DNA from: an uncultured Collinsella sp.
Lineage (GTDB): Bacteria; Actinomycetota; Coriobacteriia; Coriobacteriales; Coriobacteriaceae
Direction: 5' to 3'
DNA length: 35,806 nt
Assembly: GCA_902494035.1 (NCBI GenBank)
Contig: CABURV010000016.1
Coordinates: forward strand, 1-35,806
In this document: positions 1-5,626 of the stretch, in pieces
Position numbering within the stretch: the stretch's first letter is position 1
Layout of the letters: the number at the start of each line of letters is the position of its first letter
Position numbers and translations under genes: made by a program
Notes under the pieces: generated by a model
What the model saw: the letters and a program-made list of their open reading frames with translations, nothing else
Told to the model about the DNA's origin: nothing
Databases searched by the model: none

Positions 1-118
1 CAACGACGTGCTGTACAAGGAGGGCCTGGACCTTCTCGTCGTGCCCTCCGCCGAGCTCTCCCGCGGCCGCGGCGGCCCGCGCTGCATGAGCATGCCCTTC
101 TGGCGCGAGGACCTCTAA
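1..118 (+). CDS. arcA: Arginine deiminase, C-terminal end (5' partial)
   Basis: Only the last 38 residues are inside the window; the reading frame begins at base 2 and stops with TAA at 116-118. The tail carries GGPRCMSMPFWRED, the conserved C-terminal motif of arginine deiminases in which the Cys is the catalytic nucleophile. The family hydrolyses L-arginine to citrulline and ammonia in the cytoplasm, the first step of the arginine deiminase pathway. The next gene, 106 nt downstream on the same strand, is an ornithine carbamoyltransferase, the second step, which supports the call. No terminator is visible between them, so they are probably co-transcribed. Confidence 0.9.
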   Translation, partial: NDVLYKEGLDLLVVPSAELSRGRGGPRCMSMPFWREDL

Positions 119-223
119 GTCTTTCCGTTTCCGGTGCGGTCCCCCTACAACCGCACCGGTTTCGCCCGTCAAACGGGCAACACTAATACTTACGTAATTC
201 ATTTTTTCGAAAGGATACGAACC

Positions 224-1219
224 ATGGGTGTTAACCTCTCCGGCCGTAGCTTCCTCAAGCTCCTCGACCTCTCCACCGAGGAGATCGAGTACTTGCTCAA
301 GCTTTCCAAGAACTTCAAGGACATGAAGCGCGCTGGCGTTCCGCACCGCTATCTCGAGGGCAAGAACATCGTCCTGCTCTTCCAGAAGACCTCCACTCGT
401 ACCCGCTGCGCCTTCGAGGTCGGCGGCATGGATCTGGGCATGGGCGTCACCTACCTCGATCCCGGTTCGTCGCAGATGGGCAAGAAGGAGTCCATCGAGG
501 ACACCGCCCGCGTTCTCGGCCGCATGTATGACGGCATCGAGTTCCGTGGCTTTGCACAGGACGACGTCGAGGAGCTCGCTGCCAAGTCCGGCGTGCCCGT
601 GTGGAACGGCCTGACCACCGAGTGGCACCCCACCCAGATGCTCGCCGACATCCTGACCGTCCAGGAGAACTTCAACTACGACATCAAGGGCAAGACCCTC
701 GTCTTCATGGGCGACTGCAAGAACAATGTCGCTCGCTCCCTCATGGTTGTCTGCTCCAAGCTCGGCATGAACTTCGTGGCCTGCGGCCCCGAGGAGTGCA
801 TGCCCGCTGACGACGTCATCGAGGCCTGCAAGCCCATCGCCGAGGCTAACGGCTGCACCATCAAGCTGACCACTGACGTCAAGGACGGCGTCACCGGTGC
901 CGACGTTATCTACACCGATGTGTGGGTCTCCATGGGCGAGCCCGACGAGGTCTGGGCCGAGCGCATCGCTCAGCTCACCCCGTATCGCGTTACCTCCGAG
1001 GTCATGGCTATGGCCAACCCGGGTGCCATCTTCCTGCACTGCCTGCCTAGCTTCCACGACACCAACACCACGATTGGCGCCGAGAAGTGCGAGCAGTTCG
1101 GCATCACAGAGCAGGAGGTCACCGACGAGGTCTTCGAGAGCCCCGCTTCCAAGGTCTTCGACGAGGCCGAGAACCGCATGCACACCATCAAGGCTGTCAT
1201 GTACGCCACGCTCAAGTAA
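224..1219 (+). CDS. argF: Ornithine carbamoyltransferase, catabolic (arginine deiminase pathway)
   Basis: 331 aa, the usual length for the family. It interconverts citrulline plus phosphate with ornithine plus carbamoyl phosphate in the cytoplasm. Visible motifs in order are STRTR (carbamoyl phosphate binding), HPTQ, GDCKNNVARS, an SMG loop (VSMGEPDE) and HCLP, all hallmarks of ornithine rather than aspartate carbamoyltransferases. I chose ATG 224 because GAAAGGA (209-215) lies 8 nt upstream; the frame is open further upstream to 134 but that stretch has no ribosome binding site and no family similarity. Position between arcA and a YfcC-type transporter indicates the catabolic role (then called arcB). 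No carbamate kinase gene (arcC) is in the window, so ATP recovery from carbamoyl phosphate must be encoded elsewhere. Confidence 0.95.
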   Translation: MGVNLSGRSFLKLLDLSTEEIEYLLKLSKNFKDMKRAGVPHRYLEGKNIVLLFQKTSTRTRCAFEVGGMDLGMGVTYLDPGSSQMGKKESIEDTARVLGRMYDGIEFRGFAQDDVEELAAKSGVPVWNGLTTEWHPTQMLADILTVQENFNYDIKGKTLVFMGDCKNNVARSLMVVCSKLGMNFVACGPEECMPADDVIEACKPIAEANGCTIKLTTDVKDGVTGADVIYTDVWVSMGEPDEVWAERIAQLTPYRVTSEVMAMANPGAIFLHCLPSFHDTNTTIGAEKCEQFGITEQEVTDEVFESPASKVFDEAENRMHTIKAVMYATLK

Positions 1220-1234
1220 GAGCATCTAGCATCT

Positions 1235-1270
1235 CGCTCGGGGTGTATTGCTGCACACCCCGAGCGGCTT
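1235..1270 (+). terminator. Hairpin after argF, probable partial terminator
   Basis: A perfect 12-bp stem (CGCTCGGGGTGT at 1235-1246, partner at 1255-1266) with an 8-nt loop is followed by GCTTTGT, a weak T tract. It starts 15 nt after the argF stop. Because the transporter gene follows on the same strand without a clear promoter, it may act as a leaky terminator or 3'-end stabiliser that lowers downstream expression. Confidence 0.6.
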
Positions 1271-1366
1271 TGTCTGGTAAATATCTCGCGTCGGGCGGTG
1301 GGCACGGCACGGAAGATCCGCTTCGCGCGAGAAAGTTAAATGATTTATGAAGGGGGGATGAGAACC

Positions 1367-2845
1367 ATGACTGAGACCGCTAAGAAAAAGCGCGGTATGC
1401 CTTCATCGTTCACCATTCTTCTAGCTCTGCTGGCAATTGTTGCAGTGATTACCGTTATCGTCTCCGGCACGTCCGGCGGCGCGGTTACTGCCGCCCGTCT
1501 GAGCGATTTCTGCACCGCCCCGATTAAGGGCTTCGCTGACGCTCTGCCCGTCTGCCTCTTCGTTATGATCCTGGGCGGCTTCCTCGGCATGATGACCGAG
1601 ACCGGCGCTCTGGACAACGGTATCGCCGTCCTGGTGCAGAAGCTTAAGGGTAACGAGATCATGCTCATTCCCGTGCTGATGCTCATCTTCTCCCTCGGTG
1701 GTACCACCTATGGTATGTGCGAGGAGACCGTTCCCTTCTACGCCCTGCTCGCCGCTACCATGATGGCCGCTGGCTTCGACCCCATGGTCGGCGCCGCTAC
1801 CGTCCTGCTCGGCGCTGGCTGCGGCTGCCTCGGCTCCACGGTTAACCCGTTCGCCGTCGGCGCTGCCGTCGACGCTCTGACCGGCGTTGGCATTGAGGTC
1901 AACCAGTCCATCATCATCGGCCTTGGTGCCGTCCTGTGGATTGTCACTACCGCTATGTCCATCGTCTTCGTGATGAACTATGCCAAGAAGGTCAAGGCTG
2001 ACAAGGGTTCCACCATCCTGTCGATGCAGGAGCTTAAGGACGCCGAAGAGGCTCACGGCAAGGCTGCTTCCGAGGTCCACAAGGAGGTCAAGCTCACTGG
2101 TCGTCAGAAGGGTGTTCTGATCGCCTTCGCCTTCACCTTCGTCGTCATGATCGTCGGCTTCATCCCGCTGGCCGACCTCAACGAGGGCGTCGCCAACTTC
2201 TTCGACGCTGGCGCTGTCTACGACGCCGACGGTAACGCCGTCGTCCAGGGCTGGTCTGCCCTGATCACCGGCCTGCCCATTGGCCAGTGGTACTTCGACG
2301 AGGCTTCCACCTGGTTCTTCCTCATGGCCGTCCTGATCGGTATCATCGGTGGCCTGTCCGAGAAGCAGATCGTTAACACCTTCATCACCGGCGCTGCCGA
2401 CATGATGTCCGTTGTTCTCGTCATCGCCCTCGCCCGTGGTATCTCCGTCCTCATGGCTAACACCGGCCTCGACGTCTTCGTCCTCGACGCTGCCGCCAAT
2501 GCCCTGGCTGGCCTGTCCGGCGTGATCTTCGCTCCCATGAGCTTCCTGGTCTACTTCGGCCTGTCCTTCCTGATCCCCTCGACCTCCGGTATGGCCACCG
2601 TCTCCATGCCCATCATGGGACCGCTGGCTGTTAAGCTCGGCTTCTCGCCCGAGGTCATGGTCATGATCTTCTCCGCCGCCATCGGTGTCGTGAACCTGTT
2701 CACCCCGACCTCCGGCGCCATCATGGGCGGTCTCGCCCTGGCCAAGATCGAGTGGACGACCTGGCTCAAGTTTGCCCTTAAGCTCATCGTCGCGCTCTCC
2801 GTCGTCTGCGCCATCATCCTGACCGTCGCTTGCGTGTTGATCTAA
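1367..2845 (+). CDS. arcD: YfcC-family membrane transporter, probable arginine/ornithine antiporter
   Basis: 492 aa, very hydrophobic, with about a dozen predicted membrane segments starting at roughly residue 13. A charged cytoplasmic loop near residues 205-245 splits it into two halves. It resembles the YfcC / C4-dicarboxylate anaerobic carrier superfamily (GGTTYGMCEETVPFY and the Ser/Thr-Gly-rich IPSTSGMATVSMPIMGPL stretch are typical). In streptococci and related bacteria YfcC-type proteins in arc operons exchange arginine for ornithine, so the same job is inferred here from position after arcA-argF. I chose ATG 1367 because AGGGGGG (1351-1357) lies 9 nt upstream; ATG 1340 and 1358 are poorly placed relative to it. 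Substrate is an inference: a dipeptide or dicarboxylate carrier cannot be excluded from sequence alone. Confidence 0.82.
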   Translation: MTETAKKKRGMPSSFTILLALLAIVAVITVIVSGTSGGAVTAARLSDFCTAPIKGFADALPVCLFVMILGGFLGMMTETGALDNGIAVLVQKLKGNEIMLIPVLMLIFSLGGTTYGMCEETVPFYALLAATMMAAGFDPMVGAATVLLGAGCGCLGSTVNPFAVGAAVDALTGVGIEVNQSIIIGLGAVLWIVTTAMSIVFVMNYAKKVKADKGSTILSMQELKDAEEAHGKAASEVHKEVKLTGRQKGVLIAFAFTFVVMIVGFIPLADLNEGVANFFDAGAVYDADGNAVVQGWSALITGLPIGQWYFDEASTWFFLMAVLIGIIGGLSEKQIVNTFITGAADMMSVVLVIALARGISVLMANTGLDVFVLDAAANALAGLSGVIFAPMSFLVYFGLSFLIPSTSGMATVSMPIMGPLAVKLGFSPEVMVMIFSAAIGVVNLFTPTSGAIMGGLALAKIEWTTWLKFALKLIVALSVVCAIILTVACVLI

Positions 2846-2931
2846 GTACCCAACGGGTACCCCACGGAAACCTTGACGATCCTGTAAAGGATCATCTGGT
2901 CATCGTCTGTCCGGTGGGGTCAACCCACCGG
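2846..2931 (+). other. Structured 3' region after arcD with competing hairpins
   Basis: Three foldable units follow the stop codon. GTACCC/GGGTAC (2846-2851, 2855-2860) forms a small hairpin. ACCCCACGG (2859-2867) can pair with CCGGTGGGGT (2911-2920, one bulged G), enclosing GACGAT/ATCGTC (2875-2880, 2902-2907). Alternatively CCGGTGGG (2911-2918) pairs with CCCACCGG (2924-2931) across a 5-nt loop. The last two are mutually exclusive. No function is known. Confidence 0.45.
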
Positions 2932-2947
2932 TAGACTCCTACCTTTA

Positions 2948-2978
2948 GCCCCCTCCCGTTCCGTGCGCGGGAGGGGGC
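2948..2978 (+). terminator. GC-rich hairpin, candidate terminator of the arc operon
   Basis: GCCCCCTCCCG (2948-2958) pairs perfectly with CGGGAGGGGGC (2968-2978) across a 9-nt loop. There is no T run behind it, only GCACTTATGTT, so it is either a weak intrinsic terminator or an RNA 3'-end block. Confidence 0.55.
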
Positions 2979-2986
2979 GCACTTAT

Positions 2987-3013
2987 GTTGCGCGGTTCTA
3001 CGAACCGCGCAAC
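2987..3013. repeat. Perfect 12-bp inverted repeat with 3-nt loop
   Basis: GTTGCGCGGTTC (2987-2998) and GAACCGCGCAAC (3002-3013) are exact complements separated by TAC. It sits 8 nt after the previous hairpin. No T run follows, so it is not a classical terminator. It may be an RNA stabiliser or a protein-binding dyad. Confidence 0.6.
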
Positions 3014-3026
3014 CAGTCGACGCTGC

Positions 3027-3126
3027 GCGCCGCCCAGGACGACAATTTGTCATTCAAAAGGCAAGGCATGACCAGAAGGTCTATGCCTTGCCTTTTTCAT
3101 GCCAACTTGTACGTCCTGGACGGCGC
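3027..3126. repeat. 100-bp concentric imperfect palindrome with a terminator core
   Basis: The outer arms 3027-3040 and 3113-3126 are complementary with one mismatch, the middle segments (about 3041-3055 and 3097-3112) are similar inverted copies with a few differences and one offset base, and the inner arms 3056-3069 and 3083-3096 are perfect. All share a centre near 3076, so the element is one nested palindrome rather than an isolated terminator. Confidence 0.65.
3056..3096 (+). terminator. Strong intrinsic terminator, possibly bidirectional
   Basis: AAAAGGCAAGGCAT (3056-3069) pairs with its exact complement at 3083-3096. The stem is extended by GACC/GGTC around an AGAA tetraloop, with one bulged T. 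It ends in TTTTT (3092-3096). The A run on the left arm gives a T run on the opposite strand, so it could stop transcription in both directions. It is the best terminator for the arc operon. Confidence 0.8.
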
Positions 3127-3201
3127 TCGCTGATTTATGCTCAACCTGCGACGTTTCTGTTGTTGGTGCAAAGGGATCAGGTTACTTTGCGCCAAAAGGG
3201 G

Positions 3202-3270
3202 AAGTTGCGGTGGAATAGTTCCTGTTTGGCCGTCATGAGGGGTCAAACAGGAATTATTCCACCGCAACTT
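3202..3270. repeat. Long hairpin: 30-bp arms, 9-nt loop
   Basis: Arms 3202-3231 and 3241-3270 are complementary over 30 nt. The only two non-Watson-Crick positions are G opposite T on the + strand, which become G-U pairs in a + strand transcript, so that RNA would be fully paired. No T run follows. It lies about 60 nt upstream of the -10 box for the next gene. It could be a dispersed palindromic element or a structured RNA. Confidence 0.7.
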
Positions 3271-3333
3271 ATCGGTGGGCGTGTTTGGTTGATGCCCGTT
3301 GGCTGATTGGGTGTTGGGAAGGGTCTGCTCCGT

Positions 3334-3339
3334 TATAAT
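3334..3339 (+). promoter_or_regulatory. Promoter -10 box (TATAAT) for the DUF1846 gene
   Basis: A perfect TATAAT lies 39 nt upstream of the chosen ATG at 3379. The -35 region is poor: GTGTTG at 3311-3316 has a 17-nt spacer and TTGGGA at 3314-3319 a 14-nt spacer. Transcription would start near 3346. Confidence 0.6.
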
Positions 3340-3378
3340 CGCCTAGGACATTAAATGGAAACGGGACGGGAGCCATAC

Positions 3379-4860
3379 ATGCGCCAGGGTTTCGACAACG
3401 CGAAGTATATCGAGCTGCAGGCCGCTCATATTAAGGAGCGCATCTCGCAGTTTGGCGGCAAGCTGTATTTGGAGTTTGGCGGCAAGCTGTTTGACGACTA
3501 TCACGCGAGCCGCGTGCTGCCGGGTTTTGAGCCGGACAGCAAGTTTCGCATGCTCAAGAGCATAGCCGACGACGTCGAGGTCATCATCGCCATTAACGCG
3601 AACCACATCGAGAAGAACAAGGCTCGCGGTGACCTGGGTATTACCTATGACGAGGACGTTTTGCGCCTGGTCGACCTGTTCCGCGGCAATGGTTTTGCTG
3701 TCGCGGCCGTGGTCATCACCCAGTATGCAGGCCAGCCCGCCGCTGACGTCTTCCGTAATCGCCTAAACGCGCTCGGCATTCCCGCCAAGCTGCACTATCC
3801 CATCGAGGGCTATCCGCACGACGTCGATCTGATCGTGTCCGACGACGGCTACGGCAAGAACGAGTTTGTCGAGACCACCCGTCCGCTCGTCGTGGTCACC
3901 GCGCCGGGTCCTGGCTCGGGTAAGCTCGCCACCTGCCTGTCGCAACTCTATCACGAGCACAAACACGGCACCGCCGCCGGCTACGCCAAGTTCGAGACCT
4001 TCCCGGTCTGGAACCTTCCCCTCACGCATCCGGTCAACATCGCCTACGAGGCGGCCACGGCAGATCTCGACGACGCCAACATCATCGACTCCTTCCACTT
4101 GGAGGCCTACAACAAGACCACGGTCAACTACAACCGTGACGTCGAGGCCTTCCCGGTGGTCCGTGCTCTGATGGAAAAGATCCTGGGCAAGAGCCCCTAC
4201 CAGAGCCCCACGGACATGGGCGTCAACATGGTCGGTTTTGCCATTACCGATGACGATGCCTGCCGTGACGCTTCCAAGATGGAGATCGTCCGCCGCTACT
4301 TTACCGCGGTCGAAAATGTGCGCCGTACCGGCGTGGGCGATGAGCAGGTTGATCGTCTCAAGATCATTATGAAGAAGGCCGGTATCGACAAGAACTACTC
4401 GCCGGCACGCTCGGCCGCTCTTACCAGGGAGCAGCTGACGGGTGGCCCCGTAGGCGCCATGGTCATGCCCGACGGCTCCGTGGTGACCGGCAAGACTTCC
4501 ACGCGCCTGGGCGCCGCGAGCTCGCTCATCATGAATGCACTTAAGCATGTCTCGGGCGTTGACCTTGAACTCGAGGTCATTAGCGATGAGGCGATCGAGC
4601 CTATCAGCAAGCTCAAGACGCATTTCCTGGGTAGCAAGAACCCGCGCCTGCACACCGACGAGACGCTTATGGCGCTCTCGATCACCTCGGCAACGAGCGA
4701 GACGGCGGCCCGCGTCCTTTCGGGCCTGGAGCAGCTGCGTGGCTGCGATGCATTCTTTAGCGTGATCATCTCGCCGACGGACGAGACGGTGTTGCGCAAG
4801 CTGGGCATCAACGTGTGCTGCGAGCCCAAGTTCGAGCGCCGTGGCTTCTTCCACCGCTAA
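3379..4860 (+). CDS. DUF1846 (UPF0371) family protein
   Basis: 493 aa, the normal length of DUF1846 proteins. The family signature is clear from the start: RQGFDNAKYIELQ, then LYLEFGGKLFDDYHASRVLPG, a Gly-rich APGPGSGKLATCLSQLYHEH near residues 175-195 that looks like a phosphate-binding loop, and NYNRDVEAFP. The family is widespread in Firmicutes and Actinobacteria and its biochemical role is not settled, so I assign none. I prefer ATG 3379 because GGGACGGGAG (3362-3371) precedes it by 7 nt and known members start with this motif; ATG 3355 would add eight residues. It appears to be transcribed alone, between a TATAAT promoter and a hairpin terminator. Confidence 0.9.
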   Translation: MRQGFDNAKYIELQAAHIKERISQFGGKLYLEFGGKLFDDYHASRVLPGFEPDSKFRMLKSIADDVEVIIAINANHIEKNKARGDLGITYDEDVLRLVDLFRGNGFAVAAVVITQYAGQPAADVFRNRLNALGIPAKLHYPIEGYPHDVDLIVSDDGYGKNEFVETTRPLVVVTAPGPGSGKLATCLSQLYHEHKHGTAAGYAKFETFPVWNLPLTHPVNIAYEAATADLDDANIIDSFHLEAYNKTTVNYNRDVEAFPVVRALMEKILGKSPYQSPTDMGVNMVGFAITDDDACRDASKMEIVRRYFTAVENVRRTGVGDEQVDRLKIIMKKAGIDKNYSPARSAALTREQLTGGPVGAMVMPDGSVVTGKTSTRLGAASSLIMNALKHVSGVDLELEVISDEAIEPISKLKTHFLGSKNPRLHTDETLMALSITSATSETAARVLSGLEQLRGCDAFFSVIISPTDETVLRKLGINVCCEPKFERRGFFHR

Positions 4861-4882
4861 GCCTGGATAAATTGGTCTTAAA

Positions 4883-4920
4883 GGGGCGCATCGGATATAC
4901 ATTCGGTGTGCCCCATTTAT
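4883..4920 (+). terminator. Terminator after the DUF1846 gene
   Basis: GGGGCGCA (4883-4890) pairs with TGTGCCCC (4907-4914) with one G-U pair, followed by ATTTAT. ATAAAT at 4867-4872 could extend the structure by pairing with ATTTAT. The T run is interrupted, so efficiency is uncertain. Confidence 0.5.
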
Positions 4921-4984
4921 CAACAAAGCTACCGTTTAACCTAAAATTAGCCCGTTTACCTGCCTATAAGCGATTTGGGCGGTA

Positions 4985-4990
4985 TACAAT
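4985..4990 (+). promoter_or_regulatory. Candidate -10 box (TACAAT) for the winged-helix gene
   Basis: TACAAT in an AT-rich stretch, 119 nt upstream of the next start codon, with no good -35 hexamer. The same TACAAT form recurs at 5566, 12644 and 35642 in front of genes, suggesting it is a common -10 variant in this genome. Confidence 0.4.
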
Positions 4991-5025
4991 AACCCTAATT
5001 GTTTCATCCTTTTGCGGGGATGCCG

Positions 5026-5051
5026 CATGATGGATGTTGCCGGCCATCATG
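5026..5051. promoter_or_regulatory. Inverted repeat, candidate operator in the leader of the winged-helix gene
   Basis: CATGATGG (5026-5033) and CCATCATG (5044-5051) are perfect inverted copies separated by 10 nt. The repeat lies 59 nt before the start codon of a predicted DNA-binding protein, where an autoregulatory site would be expected. It could instead be an RNA hairpin in the 5' leader. Confidence 0.45.
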
Positions 5052-5109
5052 GGGTGTGCCGGTCGCGCACGGTGCAAGTGATGCCCGTGCTCGGTTTGAG
5101 GAGGCTGCC

Positions 5110-5448
5110 ATGGCTGGCAAGGGTCGTGCGAGTGTCAACGATATGAAGCGTGTCGAGGTGCAGGTGCTGATGGAGATTGCACAGCAGTCCGAAGACAACG
5201 GCGGATTTTATGGCTTTTCGCGAAAGACGCTTGCCGAGCGTGTGGGGGTGTCTCCGTATCGCGCCCGCGCGGCAATTGAACGCTTGGAATCCGAAGACAT
5301 CATTGAGGTCGTCTCGCGCTACAGCGACGACGGCGGCCAGCTCGCAAATGGTATTTGTCTTACGGAGCGTGGCGAATGGTATCTAGAGGGCATCCGTGCC
5401 GGTATGCTCGTGCAGGACTTGATCAAGGACGAAGTCGCCGATCGATAA
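5110..5448 (+). CDS. Small winged-helix DNA-binding protein upstream of pyrG
   Basis: 112 aa. Residues about 36-70 (FSRKTLAERVGVSPYRARAA followed by IERLESEDIIEVV) read as a helix-turn-helix with a following wing, and the next segment DDGGQLANGICLTERG fits a wing and linker, as in GntR or MarR-like winged helices. There is no ligand-binding domain, so it is probably a compact regulator. The start was chosen at ATG 5110 because GAGGAGG (5098-5104) lies 5 nt upstream; the frame is open to 4999 but without similarity or ribosome binding site. The gene sits alone between two terminators directly before CTP synthase, but nothing in the sequence proves it controls pyrG. Confidence 0.75.
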   Translation: MAGKGRASVNDMKRVEVQVLMEIAQQSEDNGGFYGFSRKTLAERVGVSPYRARAAIERLESEDIIEVVSRYSDDGGQLANGICLTERGEWYLEGIRAGMLVQDLIKDEVADR

Positions 5449-5472
5449 CGGCGCGCATTCATAGTGGAAACG

Positions 5473-5505
5473 ACGCCGCCTGGGCAACTGGGCGGCGTTT
5501 TGTTT
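5473..5505 (+). terminator. Intrinsic terminator before pyrG
   Basis: ACGCCGCC (5473-5480) pairs with GGCGGCGT (5491-5498) around a 10-nt loop, followed by TTTGTTT. It starts 25 nt after the stop codon of the winged-helix gene. Confidence 0.8.
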
Positions 5506-5565
5506 CTAGATGGAGAAATGCGATTGCGCGTAAGAAAAATTGTGTGCGGCGCGCGTCGCGAGTAT

Positions 5566-5608
5566 TACAATGAAGACCCGTAAGATGTGTATGGACAACT
5601 TCTACGGG
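5566..5608 (+). promoter_or_regulatory. pyrG promoter -10 and leader hairpin
   Basis: TACAAT at 5566-5571 is a likely -10 box, with TTGTGT at 5540-5545 a weak -35 (20-nt spacer). Close to the expected start site, CCCGTA (5577-5582) pairs with TACGGG (5603-5608), helped by GA/TC inside. The hairpin ends 6 nt before the weak ribosome binding site CAGGTA (5614-5619). The initial transcript does not begin with GGGC, so the reiterative-transcription control known from Bacillus pyrG is not evident. Confidence 0.4.
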
Positions 5609-5626
5609 AAGCGCAGGTAACTCAAT

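Noticed and set aside
3088..3306. Possible 72-aa gene in the arcD-DUF1846 spacer
   Set aside because: It runs through the terminator and the 30-bp hairpin, so its codons are dictated by palindromes. No start signal.
5449..5626. Bacillus-type pyrG reiterative-transcription attenuator
   Set aside because: The expected initial GGGC is not found downstream of the -10 box, and the terminator at 5473-5505 lies before the promoter, not after it.
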